Source: Anniella stebbinsi (taxonomy: Eukaryota > Chordata > Lepidosauria > Squamata > Anniellidae). From it: 64,000 nt of DNA. The DNA lies in contig JARDYH010000001.1 of assembly GCA_029215795.1 (NCBI GenBank), positions 6,194,001 through 6,258,000 of the forward strand. Direction: 5' to 3'. Shown in pieces: positions 12,000 to 23,862 of the stretch. The translations under genes were made by a program, and so were the position numbers. The number at the start of each line of letters is the position of its first letter. Position 1 is the stretch's first letter. The notes beneath the pieces were generated by a model. The model was not told where the DNA came from. It ran no database searches and worked only from the letters and a program-made list of their open reading frames with translations.

Positions 12000-13650
12000 A
12001 ATCTCAAGCAAGGCCGAGTTCAAACCTAATCCCAGAAGAGGGTCTCTCTCCTGACAAGAAGTAACTGTGTAGTAGTGCTAGTCATTTGGCTGCAATCTTA
12101 TACACCAGGGGTGAACAAGAAGCGGTCTCCAAGACCTTTACTGCGGCCCCACAAGCATGCCCCTGGAATGTCGCTGAAATGCCCATCTCCCAGTGAAATA
12201 AGAAGCCGATGCAGCCAAAGCTGCTTTCCAAGTGACCTGTGGAATCCTTCTAAATATTTAGGTGGCCTTCTCTTCACTTCACTTTAAGACGTTCTTTAAA
12301 AAAATTCATCTTTCCCCTCCTGTATAGGGTTTACAAAATTACCTCTTAATAGCTGTGGCAACCATTAGGACAAGTTGATTAACAAAGTATTATAACTCAT
12401 GCTGCAGAGGGAGCACTCACACACAGAGATCATTATCAGAGGCCCTGCTCCGAGTGTCCCTGCATTCAAAAGAGAAGTGGGAGGCTGGTGGCGCAGAGCT
12501 TTCCCTGTAGCAGTGCCTCATCTTTGGCTGAAATGTTAGCTTGGCATATATGCAGTCCAATGCATGTCTACTCAGAAAATGTAATTGTGTTCAGTGGGAC
12601 TTACTCATAGGTAAGCCTATGAGTCTTGTTTTTGCAGGTCCTTATTTAGATTATTTGCAATTGTTTGACTATCTAATTATATCAATTAAATTATGGTTTG
12701 TTTTAAAACATGTTTTATATTTTGTTTTGTAAATTATCCTGAGCACAAACCATTCTTGCATTCTTGATGTCTGCAACGAGCAATGATGTGCACATGCAAA
12801 TTACCCGTCCCAGAGCCAACACCACAGGCAGACTGTTCCTATTACCTGCAAAGCAGCACTTTGCAGTGAAACCAGGTGCCAGTCGCAGGAAGGAAAAGGC
12901 AGACTTGAGGTCTCAAAAGCGCACAAAATGAAAATTAAGGCTGCACTCCTATACACACTTAAAAGGGATGAAGTCCCACTCAGCTCAATGGGGCTTACTC
13001 CAGAGTAGACAATATTGTGTCCCATGTCATGCTCTTTGACCAAATGTACAACATTTGTTGTGCATCCAAGCACCCATGGGGAAGAATATAATCACATGCA
13101 TTGGGCCATTAAAGGTGTAGTTTTGTGCAGCTTTTGACACTCCACCAGTCTCCCTTTATACTCCCTTCGTCTTTTGCTTATTGGTGTCTTCCCTTTTTTC
13201 CACCCAGGACATCTAGTTTTGAAATAAGAAATAAAGTCACATTCATGTAAGCATGAGAAAAACATTCAATCAGTCCATCATGAGGTCAGTTTAACCTTTC
13301 CTTGGTTAGAAGAGGCAGCAATACCCACTCTACCCATAAAGAGTATGGATTGGATGTAGTGTGAAAAGGGTGATTGGGCCACTACGCCTTGGAGGAAGGT
13401 ATTTATTGATTTATATACCGCCCCTCAGTGGAATGGAAAAATCAGGTCAACCAGATCAGATTTTTAGATTCCACCAACCTGATCTAAAAATGACTGTACA
13501 AAATTATGTTTCTTAATTTCATACAATTGTCCTAGAGCCAAAAGAGGTGAAGAGATAAGGGAAAGTAGTTGATTACGAACTGAGACGCAGCAAAGTTCTA
13601 GCCTCCATCACAATTCCTGTACCTGTAATTCATTGTTTTTGTTTCTTTAC
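12000..13650. other. Copy A intron 2 with dispersed short repeats
   Basis: No gene. At 12545-12620 and 12935-13010 lie copies of a roughly 70-bp dispersed, nearly palindromic repeat built around 'ctactcagaa...ttcagtgggacttactc', common elsewhere in the window (29690, 42710, 43720, 44110). Most of the intron aligns with 42100-44870 of copy B. Confidence 0.5.
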
Positions 13651-13688
13651 AAGAGTTGATAAGGAATCCAAAGAACCAGAAAACTTAC

Positions 13689-13849
13689 CTTCTTGTCCCA
13701 ACCTGTACTGGAGACCACAAAACTCTCATACTGTAGGTTGCAGGTACCATTAATGGCTTTTACAGGATTCCATGTCATGTTCAAGAGGCAGCGACTTTTG
13801 TTGAAAGTGTAACTGAAGTCAGATACTGTAGGCAAGGCCAACAGGACTC
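13689..13849 (-). pseudogene. IL13RA1: Copy A exon 2 (domain 1)
   Basis: 161 nt, acceptor 'ttccatag', donor GTAAGT, phase 1 to phase 0. It encodes the start of the first extracellular domain, with LPTVSDFSYTF, MTWNP and GWDKK, matching the layout of IL13RA1 domain 1. The frame is open. Only about half of its residues match copy B, and about one base in three differs, far more than in the flanking intron. Confidence 0.85.
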
Positions 13850-14079
13850 CTATGGAAAAGGAAGGACAACTATCACTTTCCGTTCTTTTAAGAGTTGCTG
13901 CCAATTAGGACACATCCATGCAGCAACTTAACTACCCAATTTAGCTTCTGTTGACTTTTTTTTTTTTAAAAAAACCTAGTACAGCATGTAAAAGTTTCTC
14001 CAGCTTGGTTACTGTAAAAACTGCCTAGTTCCTCTCTCTGATCCACTGGTGAAAACAGCCAGTGTGCTTCACCCAGGAT

Positions 14080-14560
14080 GGGAGTATGTTTTTCTTAGAT
14101 CCTTGACTGGTCCCTGTCCTAGTGGAAGACCCTTATTTAGGTAACTTATAAGAGAGAGTTTGGTATTGCATTGTTCTTTTTGCTGCAGCATTGTTCCAAA
14201 AAGTTTCTCTGGTTTTCTCTAGTTTTCTTTGCATACCTTTCTTCCCCTTTCCCCCTTCCTTATTCTAAATAAACTTCACACCTCTTTCAAGCTTGTGTGT
14301 GCTTTATTCCATTTAACCCTCCCTACTTGAGTCAGAGCCTTCTGTTTGGTCTTGCTACTGTTTAGAGTATTAGGTTTGGGGCTTATTTCTCTGCCCCTAG
14401 TGTGTCCTGAAAGGTCTGAGAATCCCCTGGCTCAGGGTGAGGTAGACGTTAGGGTGGTGGCAGCCTTCTGACTATGTGTTTGTCCCTGCCGACAGCGCAG
14501 GGAGTTTGGGCAACCACCTCTCTGCCTTTCAATGTTGTCATTATCCCACACTGGAAAAGG
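14080..14560 (+). repeat. Possible solo LTR
   Basis: Present only in copy A intron 1. It has a TATA-like 'cttataagagagag' (about 14147), a pyrimidine-rich stretch and 'aataaacttcacacc' (about 14268) followed by a G/T-rich stretch, a layout seen in retroviral-type LTRs. Ends and target duplication are not clear, so this is tentative. No retroviral coding sequence is present. Confidence 0.3.
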
Positions 14561-14959
14561 AGGATGAGAGGTGTATGGGATGTTGGCAGTCAGGAATTCT
14601 GTCTCAGGCAGCTAGATGATTAAGTACAGCGCTGGTCCAGCCTGCACTGGAGGTCCTCTGCCTAGTCTTATAGAAAATGAGGGCCACCAGAGAGTTAGGC
14701 CAGGCTATGAAATCAGCATACCCAGGAAAATATGTGTCTGCCTCTTTCCAAGCCACCTCCAGCATTCCAGGCCACCTATATAGTGCCAACCTCATCTCTC
14801 TCTCAAAAACCCAAACTTAAAAGAAAAACCTTCTTCCTGAGGGAGGGGAACAAAGACTACTTGTAACAGCAGCCACAAGCTCTTGCGTACAGCAATGCCT
14901 CTGACAGGGCACTCCCTGACACAAAGAAAAATGGGCTAAAGGGTTGATGCATTCATTCA

Positions 14960-16130
14960 TTATTTATTTATTTATTTTATTTTATTCCATTTATATACCG
15001 CCCCATAGCCGAAGCTCTCTGGGCGGTTTACAAAAATTAAAAACATTGAACATTAAAAACACCGATATACAAAATTTAAAACCATAAAAAGCATAAAAAC
15101 AAGGTATAATTACAATATCCTTTAAAAACAACAATTCTGGGTCAAAGCACAACAACAACAACAACACAACACCCTCATCATATGCTATTAAATGCCTGGG
15201 AGAAGAGGAAAGTCTTGACCTGGCGCCGAAAAGATAACAATGTTGGCGCCAGGCAAGCCTCGTCGGGAAGATCATTCCATAATTGGGGGACTACCACTGA
15301 AAAGGCCCTCTCCCTTGTTGCCACCCTCCGTGCTTCCCTCAGAGTAGGCAACCAGAGGAGGACCTTAGATGTGGATTGTAGTGTACGGGTAGGGTCGTGT
15401 CGGGAGAGGCGTTCCATCAGATATTGTGGTCCCAAGCCGTGTAAGGCTTTATAGGTTAGAAACAGCACCTTGAATTGGGCTCGGAATCAGCCAATGCAAG
15501 CGGGCCAGAGTAGGTCTTATATGCTCGAACCTTCTGGTTCCTGTTATCAATCTGGCCGCTGCATTTTGCACAAGCTGCAGCTTCTGAACCGTCTTCAAAG
15601 GCAGCCCCTCGTAGAGTGCATTGCAGTAATCCAACGTAGAGATTACTCGAGCGTAGACAACTGAAGCTAGGTTATCCCTGTCCTGATAGGGGCACAGCTG
15701 GGCCACCAACCAAAGTTGGTAGAAGGCCACCTGTGCTTCAAGTGACAGAGATGGTTCTAGGAGAACCCCCAAGCTACGAACCCTCTCCTTCAGGGGGAGT
15801 GCAACCCCATCCAGAACAGGTTGAACACCATCCGGTCAGCAGAACCACCCACTAACAGCATCTCAATCTTGTCTGGATTGAGTTTCAGTTTATTAGCCCT
15901 CATCCAGTTCATTGTCACAGCCAGGCATTGGTTCAGCACATCCACAGCCTCACCGGCTGAAGATGAAAAGGAGAAATAGAGTTGTGTGTCATCAGCGTAC
16001 TGATGACAACGCACTCCAAAACTCCGGATGACCGCATCCAACAGTTTCATGTAGATGTTGAACAGCATGGGGGACAAGACTGACCCCTGTGGTACTCCAT
16101 AATGGAGAATCCATGGGGCCGAGCAATGTC
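14960..16130 (-). mobile_element. L2-type LINE fragment, degraded
   Basis: Same family as 1850-3140 but older: the reverse transcriptase and C-terminal region are split over three frames (16077-15790, 15772-15449, 15468-15178). It keeps the QYADDTQLYFSF catalytic stretch and the 'ataccgcccc' 3' tail with (ATTT)n near 14960. Absent from copy B. Confidence 0.85.
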
Positions 16131-16332
16131 ACAAAGACAAGGAAGAAGACTGCTGAGGATGAAGCAGCACTGAAGTTATACCTGCCCTTGTACACACGTC
16201 AGCATGCAAATCATGCCAGCAAGAGCAGCTAATATGTGGCTCAGACACAACATGGCATAGATTCCACCTGGCAAACATCCAGTCTTAAACTAACTCATGC
16301 ATTTGCACTCCTATGGATGCAGCCTAGACTAA

Positions 16333-16688
16333 GACCCCCTCTAGATGGATTCCGTTTGACGCCTGGTTAGCCGATTATGCGCATATTCGCTGAAGCGCTT
16401 TATCATAAATGCTTGTATGCAGGAGGTAATTGAGCACTCAACTGGTGACCTTACCGGTTGTTTCAAATGCGCTTTACAAGTAGTTAATGCGGAGAATCGC
16501 TTGTTCACACAGTCAAATTGCGCTTTAAGGGCCGGAGCAAAATAAAACTTGCTATTTAATGCGCATTCGATAATGTGCATAATCGGAGAGAAAACGCGCC
16601 TCTACGCCCGATTTGCGCTCCGTTCTTGTAGAGGTAATTTTTGTAATGCGACTTGAAAGAGCTTTAAATGCCTCTTGTAGAGGCAGCC
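16333..16688. mobile_element. CpG-rich MITE, copy 2
   Basis: 356 bp, ends 'gaccccctcta' and 'cttgtagaggcagcc', flanked by a perfect TAA target duplication (16330-16332 and 16689-16691). Interior rich in GCGCATTA-like motifs. The 106 bp to its right (16689-16794) also occur inside copy 3 of the family at 37563-37668. Confidence 0.82.
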
Positions 16689-16699
16689 TAAATCTCCCA

Positions 16700-18170
16700 G
16701 GACAAAGGGAAAATTATTAGTTTCAGAAGCCCAGGGAATTTTATCTCCTCCCACAATTAGGAAGGAAAGGACATCAGAGTGTGACTCAGCAGTAGTTTTG
16801 AAGGAGACGAATGACTCAGATCAGTAAATTGGACAATGGGAATAGTTAAAATTGTTCCCTGTGTATTTTGTCCATCCCACTCACGTATGCCTTTCACATA
16901 TGGAAGGTATTCACGTATTCCCCCACCCTCACCCCAGGATGCTAATTAATTGCTTTCCTTCGCACAGAACTACAAATCCCAAAGGAGGGGAAAAGAGCCA
17001 GGACACGTACGCAGTTTTATGCAGCCATGGCTTTAATACTTTTTAGCTACCGCCTGGAATCAGTGGATCCTGTCAATCTCCTCTACCAACATATTTTACT
17101 GGTTTTGAGTTCCCCTAAGCTCCTCTAGAAGGTATGAAGAAACAACAGCTTTTCCTTCCTCATTTACACAACTCCCCACTCACATTCAAGATCATCAGCA
17201 CTGACTCCCGTCATTTAAAAACCACCCCATTAAAAGCAACATTTTAATCTGTGATTAATACAGGAGTCATCCAATCAGTGCTTCCAGTTGGATGATGGAC
17301 ATACTTATTTTTACTGCCTTTGTAGGCCCTCCAAACATCTTCTTTGGAAATCCTGCTCCCTGCCTCCCCCATGCAATCCGAAGCCTGTCTCCACAGGCTT
17401 AAAGGAAAAATGAGAAGTTTGAATTGTCCATGTTGCTGAACTCTTCACCCATTACGAAATTCTGCACTGAAACTACATGCAAATGGAGCTGCATCATCAC
17501 ACAAGAACTTAGTAGGTTGCTCACAATCTGGAGTGGTAGCTCTTGAACAAGTGTTGAGGGGCTCTTGTTCAAGGTATTCCCAGAGTCTCCCTCCGCCTTG
17601 AGCTAGAGAACTGTCTCATCACATTGCCTTTGAGGTTCGCAAGGACTCCATGCAAAGTGGGAATACTAGGTCAGCAGGTCTTGCCTGATCTCACCACCCT
17701 TGGAGTCAGCCCTGCAAAGGCTTCCAGATGGCAGGTCAAACCTGTGGGCTGCCCCAACACAGCCTTCCAAAGATGAAACTGAGTTCCCGCGCCATGGTCC
17801 TTTAGGACAATGATAGACGCACAAACCCTATTGCTCAACACCTATTCGAGGCCAAGCTATACAAACCAAATACAAACATTTCCTGGTGCAATTCAAAGAA
17901 TTAAGATTGCAGAATCAAAAAGCTATTTATTACAAATAAAACAGATTTGATTTTAAAAAAACACCATACAGCTTGCTGCCAAAATTAATAGAAAGACAAT
18001 CGCAAATACGAAGTGAACTGAGTCACAAACATCTGACCATGCGTATAGCTGGATTTTCTCTCACCACACAACTCCAATAGATTAAGAGGTTACTAACCAT
18101 AAATATGTCAGGAGGGGTTGCTCTTTAATCAGGGGCAGCTCCAGGTTTCTGTGGCAAGAGACTGACAGTG
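16700..18170. other. Copy A intron 1, no gene
   Basis: From about 17215 the sequence aligns with 46262-47960 of copy B. The part at 17400-17790 is nearly identical to 46490-46660 plus 47395-47610, interrupted in copy B by the LTR-like element. No exon seen. Confidence 0.55.
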
Positions 18171-18175
18171 GACTC

Positions 18176-18779
18176 TGTGATGTTCTACTGTTTGTAGTCG
18201 TAAATATATTGCAAAGTTTATTGTTTGTGATATGCATTTGTTTATATATTTAAAAGGAAGTAATAATAACAGGTGTAAGAGTGGGAGGAGCTAGAGAGCG
18301 AGTGGAGTGTATATATGTGTCTGACAGAGAGAGCTGATAGGATGATTGGGGGAGATTTGAGGGGGATTTTTGAGAGAGATGTTGAAAGAACATTGAGAGT
18401 CTGAAACAGGATTATTAGATGAGAAGAGTGATTAATTGAGAGACTGAGATAAGACTTTAGAGCATAGATAAAATAAGGAACAGTTTGTTACAAGTGTAAG
18501 AGTTCTGACAGAAACCAATAAGCATTGAAACCTTGTAACTGATACGCAATTGAACTGAAGTAACCATTAAGCTTGTTGACATGCAATTTCTTATTAATAA
18601 ATTCTTGTTAATTCCATCTACTAGTGTGTTCTGTGGGTGTACCTGAGAAGGTACTGGTAGCAGCAGAACAGAGAAGTTACCTGGAGGCCAGGTTGCTGGG
18701 CTGTGGTGCTGTGGAGCCAAAATAGTAAAGGCAAGACAGGGGGCAGCAGCAGCAACAAGTGGTAGAGGATAACACCACA
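18176..18779 (+). mobile_element. LTR-like element, same family as 46661-47377
   Basis: Starts TGTGATGTTC and probably ends ACCACA; flanking pentamers GACTC and GGCTC are a near-match for a 5-bp target duplication. It shares several blocks with the copy at 46661-47377, such as 'aagcttgt', 'tacctgag', 'tactggtagcagc' and 'gctgggctgtgg'. The two copies sit at different places in intron 1 of the two genes, so they are independent insertions. No protein is encoded. Class (ERV-type or Gypsy-type) is not resolved. Confidence 0.6.
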
Positions 18780-19019
18780 GGCTCACCCTCTGACAACAAT
18801 TTGGAAGCCACACAAGACATAACACAACTAAATGGGTTTACTCCTTGGCAAACATCCAAGTGTGCTTCCCCCTGGCCTGCTGCCCTGTTTAGTAACCACC
18901 ATTGGGTTGTAATTTACACTGTACCCTCATTCCAGATCTAAGATGTACAATTACAACAGCAACAAATATGGGAAGGGGGAATCCAAGTTCTCTTTAGGAT
19001 GTGGGAAAGAGTGGGGGGG

Positions 19020-19540
19020 GGCATTAAGACACATTTACTCAGGAGTAAGCACCACTGAGCAGAAAGGGACGCACCTCCATGCTTATAGAGTTTCCTTCTG
19101 AATGAGCTTAAATTTGCTCACTTCTGAGCAAATATGCACTTTCTAAGCAGCAAGCACCACCCAACCCAATTGGAGTCTACCTCTGAGTAACCACGCACTG
19201 ATTAAGCATCGCCAAACCCCTTTGGAGTCCCTTTCTGAGTAAGCACTCACTTCCTAGAGAGTAAGCACCCCTGAACCCAATGGTTAAGCCCCATCGAACC
19301 TAATGGGGTCTTCTGAGTAAGCACTCACTTCCTTACTAGAGAGTAAGCACCACTTGATCCAATGCAGTCCACGTCTGGGGAGGCCCCTACTTACTAGGGA
19401 GCAAAGCACTACTTAATCCCATGAAGTCTGGCACTGAGTAAGCAGCGCCGGACCCAGCGGGGCCTCCTTGTGAGTAAGAACCCCCTCCCCCCGTGGGGCC
19501 TCCTTGTGAGTAAGCACCGCTGGACCGCCGCGGGGTCTCC
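19020..19540. repeat. Degenerate tandem array of 'gagtaagcac' units beside exon 1
   Basis: Repeated 'tgagtaagca(c/g)' motifs occur roughly every 30-60 bases from about 19035 and run into the CpG island. The units resemble the dispersed 'ctactcagaagtaag' repeat. A similar array lies at 48910-49330. On the plus strand the motif looks like splice donors, but the gene is on the other strand. Confidence 0.55.
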
Positions 19541-20030
19541 TCGTGAGCAAGCGGGCTGCGCTGCCACCTGCCGGCGGCTGCCGCGTGGAAGGCTCGCTCG
19601 TGCTCGGCGCGGGGGAAGCGGGCAGCGGCGGCGCCGTCGCCCCTCAGCGCTGCCCGGGAGGCGCCTCGTTCTCCCCGCTCGACCCTCGAGCCCCGGGGAT
19701 GGCGGCGGCGGCGGCGGCGGCGCGGGAGGTTTGAAGGCGGCGCTCCCCCCCCCCCCCCCCTGCCCTCACCTGCGGCGGCCGCTCCGGCGAGGACGGCGAC
19801 GAGCGGCAGCGTCCCCATGGAGCCTCCCTCGGCGCCCGCTCCCCGCACGGCTTCGCCTCTCCCCGCGGCACTACCGGAGGGCCGGCGCAGACGGGAAAGG
19901 CTGCCGCGAAGGCCCGCCCAGCGCGGAGGCGTCGACCGCGGCAGGCCCCTCCTGAGGGAACCAAAAAGCCGAGGCGGCGGCGGCGGCGGCTGCTACTACG
20001 CCGCCTGAGGGAAGCGGCCGAGGCGCTGAG
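19440..20030 (-). promoter_or_regulatory. IL13RA1: CpG island and promoter region of copy A
   Basis: Very GC- and CpG-rich DNA around exon 1, with GCC/GGC runs and a homopolymeric C tract at about 19746-19760. No TATA box is evident, typical for a CpG-island promoter. From 19440 to about 19960 it is almost identical to 49216-49730 of copy B; beyond both ends similarity falls sharply. Confidence 0.65.
19770..19818 (-). pseudogene. IL13RA1: Copy A exon 1 (signal peptide)
   Basis: The coding part runs from ATG at 19818 to the donor GTGAGG, 49 nt. It encodes [16 protein letters not shown] plus the first base of a Gly codon, a plain hydrophobic signal peptide. It is identical to exon 1 of copy B. 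An upstream in-frame GTG exists but the ATG is the better start. Confidence 0.78.
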
Positions 20031-23000
20031 GAGAATTTCGCCTCAGAATTGAGGAGCTCCACCCAGGCCCGTCAGCGGGGACGGAGCCTCCTCCCTCCAC
20101 ACGCCCAAAAGGGGGCTGTGTGGGGCTGAGTGCCTTCGGCCTTGTGGCGAGGGAGCCCCTGAGGACGTGCAGAGCGCCACGGGCCCCTCTCGCGCCTTCC
20201 TCTTCCACACAAACCACACCTGCCTCTTTCCAAAGCGATGGCAATGCTTGACTTCGCCTGTTATTAAAAAGTTACTTGGAAAAAGTTTATTTTTCTCTCC
20301 CCTCCCCAAGGGTGTCTCTGTGAGGGAAGAACTAATTGTCGGAGTCTGGGACTACAAACAAGCGGAACAATGACCATTCTCAGCCTTCTGACTGCCAGGT
20401 GCTTATATCAGTGTTGTGTCACTATAACCTGCTTGCCATCTAGCCCAAAACGAGGGAGTTCAAAGCTTTTCAAGTAAATACAACTAAAATACAGTAAGAC
20501 TTGGGTCAGGTCTGCGCTCAGTTATCTACCCTAGGAGAAACATATAGCCATTTCCAATAATAATAACAGCAGCTGCAATATTTAAGAACAATCCAATGCA
20601 TGTTTACATGGAGGTAAATGTCACTGTGTAACCCCATTTACCCAGGGATTTACAATGGCACAGCTGAGATTACACATAATCCGGTTAAAATTGATTTTGC
20701 AACGGGGAGGCCTTCTTCGGCCACAGGGTTTTGCAGGCCTGTTTATTATAATACACTTTGAGGTTATTGTGCAATAGTTTTATGTCATGTGCGCTTCCTT
20801 TTTTTTGAAGGCTAGGTGAAACATTTCTGAACTGTTTCAGTATTTTAATGTCCCTTCTAAGGTGCATTTTTAAACAGAGGACAATGGTTTTAGTGTCCCT
20901 GAGGAAGTCCTAGAATCAAAATGTGCATAGGATTGTGATGTAAATTGATTAATTAGTTAGACTGACCTGTTTAAAACAGGTTGTGCTACAAAACAAGATA
21001 TTCCCAAATCAGCAGGGCAGCAAATTTTCAAAAAGTATTGATTTTGTAAGTATTAAATACAAATACTTGTAAAACATTGCAGACAGCAGGTGCCATGTTG
21101 CAATCGGCATTTTCCATTTTCCCCAACAGAAGAGGTATGCATCATCTAAAAACAAAGTACTGTTTTTGCTTCAAAACTTTAAACACATTCAAATGTATGC
21201 AAATTTGACTTACTGGCTAAACATACTCAGTGAAAACACTGGTTTCTTTAAATAGGTGATAGCAAGTATTATTCATTATTATTAAAATGTCATTTGGTAG
21301 CCCACTTTTTTGCCCTTAACCATCTTGGTAGTTTTCTCTGCCCAGAGAAAGCAGCCCCGTATGTCCTCCAAGCCTTCTTTGCTTGCACGCATCAATGTAC
21401 ATGGCACGTTAAAGAATTTCCTCCTAAACCCCTTATTTCAGCAATCTTTTTTTAAAAAAAACCAAAGACATATACGACTCACAAACCTTACCAGAGGCTC
21501 TTGCTGATCTGCAAATATTAATCTTCCCCTAAATGTCCTCAGCACCCACCCCACTTCAGCCCCAGGCCAGCCCCACATAACCATCAGCTAATCTGAAACC
21601 CACAACTCCTGGAATCTCCAAAGCCATTTGCCCACAGTGTTCATCTGTAACCCCAACACAAACCACAGGTTTCGGAACATAATGAGATATTCAGACTCCT
21701 TCCCAAAGTTATCACTCATCTGTAAAACCCACAGCTCCTCACCTTCAATAATACTAACCCATAACTTCACAATGCCCAATCCTTGCCTCCAACACAGTGC
21801 TTAATTCCTAGAAAAGTTGATGCCAGGCCAGGACTTGTGTCTGTGTAGAAACACCACCTCTCCCTGATAGGAAAGCATCTCCCCATATCCCTGATGTGTG
21901 GGAACTTTCAACAGTTCCTCTGTGGTAAGAGAAAGATACTCTGTACCTGCTCAGAGGCTCTGTTCCTCATGTGTTCCAGGGTTAAACCCTAGCATTGAAA
22001 TTGTTTTGACGCTGTTACAAATGAAGCCCTAATCTAGAACTTCGTTTTTGTAAACACACACACACACACCCTAACAATGTGTTGGGCTTTAAGGTGCAAA
22101 GAGACTCTTTGCTTTTCAGGTATATTATGCATCAGTTAAATGCAAATTAATTTAAGCCACCTATCTGAGGAAACCCTTACTGTCCACACTCACTTTAACC
22201 AGTACAGTATGTGACCACCTGCTACAAGAGCGGAGGTCATGCAGGCCATTCTTTCCAGAAATTGTTGCAACGGTTGGCCAGAAAGCACAGACAGCAGTTG
22301 CAATAATACTTTTTCTTCCAGCGTACGTGACATGTGGTTGACTCCAGCCTCCCTTTATCTACACATTTTTGCCAGTGCCTCCCATCTGCTATGACATTAT
22401 TGCATTTGTCTGCATTCATTCACATTGGAGTTTGGTGAAAAAAGAAGTCAAAATGCCATTTGCAGAGAGCTGTCACCATTTTTTTGAATTTCAAAACCAC
22501 TGAAAAACTACAACTCATTCAGTGGAATATACAGCAACCTGTTAGAGTGTGGGGATCGCGCACATTACCCCTTCTCCCCAAAGCCTTCTTAACCTTCTGA
22601 GTGCCACAAGGAATTTACTTGGTGAACCATTCTAGCAATGGAGGGCTACAGATGAGGAGCCAACACCAAAAAGGCCCTGTTCTTTTTCACAACCTTTCCC
22701 ATCTCTGTGTGACCTAGTATTCAAAGCACTGTCTCAAGCAATAAAGTTAGAAAGGCATTACAATCATTAAAAAAAACATTGGTATGCATAGGCATCCCAA
22801 TATATTTGGTGGGCAGTAAACATTGTTTTCTCAGACATCTTTATTAAAAAACATTAAATGTTCTCTCCTGCCCCCCCCCCACCCCCCACATATGCACACA
22901 CATCACCTTTTTGTATTCCCTTGGTGGTTCACGATTAAAACCCCTTATAGCCCTGCGAGGTGATGGTGGTTGTGTTCATATCTAGAGAGCCTAGTGATTT

Positions 23001-23862
23001 TGACATAAATGTGGCTTAGTGGGTAACTTCCTTACAGTATCGAATCTCTAGGTGGACTTTTTCTTTTTAAGAACTCAGTCAATGGTTCCCACAGCATTAA
23101 TGAGTGCAGCCAAAATTCCAGATGTGTCTAAACCCACTGAAATTACTCAGCAGTCTTAATCATTTGCCTGTGTTTGACACAGTATTTTATATATACTTGG
23201 GATTTGTTGTTTTGAAGGTCATCTTAGGTATAAAAAGGGACTGATTCATTTCTACCAGGAAGTGCAGTCCCTCTGCACCTTTATTTGAATAATGCCTTGG
23301 AACAAAAAGCCAAAAGGCTCTAGGCTTTTGCATAAAGCAGTTATGGGGATGGACTGAAAACCTGGCCTTTTGGAAGCAAATAAGCCTCATTGCTCGCCGA
23401 TGTTCCTGTTGAACATAAGGGGACATCTATACAACGGTGCTTTGCCTGCTGATTCCCTCTCAAACCCCACAGCATCGCTGCTGTGAAGTGGCATTGATAG
23501 GGCTACATGGCAGAAGTGAGTGTGGGTTATCCAGCTGTTGTCGGATGGCAGTAATGGGCAGCAACTATCGAGGGACCGAAAACTACAAAAACCTTTGTTT
23601 TGTTTTCTAGCTGCTACAGGTCATCAAATGTATGTGTTCGACATCATAACTGTCCCTACTTTAATTCCCCAGACTTTAATATCGCTATGGCGGACATTGC
23701 TAGGCCTGTCAAGCCTGCCCACTGACCTGTATTCCCGCACCTACCCTGCACTGGGATCCGCCCCTAACTACATCCGCTCCCTTAATCCAAACTGAAGCCA
23801 CCACTGACAAGACAAACAACTGTGGTGACATTGACGTACTGTAAAAAGTCATGGTAAAATGA
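20031..23862. other. Intergenic DNA upstream of copy A
   Basis: Positions 20500-21090 match 51600-51890, and 21120-21600 match 63525-64000, the same upstream DNA as copy B but split there by the nested LINEs. There is a (CA)n run near 22046-22070 and a C-rich run near 22870. No gene or long open frame seen. Confidence 0.55.

Larger units (their letters stand above)
3465..19818 (-). pseudogene. IL13RA1: Copy A: broken IL13RA1-like cytokine receptor gene
   Basis: Seven exons on the minus strand match exons 1-7 of copy B in order, length and phase: 19770-19818, 13689-13849, 11811-11943, 8790-8910, 7190-7362, 5689-5828 and 3465-3603. They encode the signal peptide, three extracellular domains and a WSDWS motif. 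Exon 3 has an in-frame TGA (11940-11938) as its second codon where copy B has TGG, so the reading frame stops after about 71 residues. The only nearby alternative acceptor shifts the frame, and skipping exon 3 also breaks the phase. Exons for the membrane span, Box 1 and tail are not found in 1-3464. All splice sites seen are still canonical, so the gene may be transcribed. Family assignment is firm; the choice of IL13RA1 over IL13RA2 rests on copy B's tail. Confidence 0.85.

Noticed and set aside
19500..19520. Repeated 'gtgagtaagca' as splice donors on the plus strand
   Set aside because: The gene lies on the minus strand and the motif is part of a repeat array.
19470..19955. Long open frames on both strands in the GC-rich region (and at 49166-49969)
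   Set aside because: Stop codons are rare in such GC-rich DNA; only the short signal-peptide exon has family support and a splice donor in phase.
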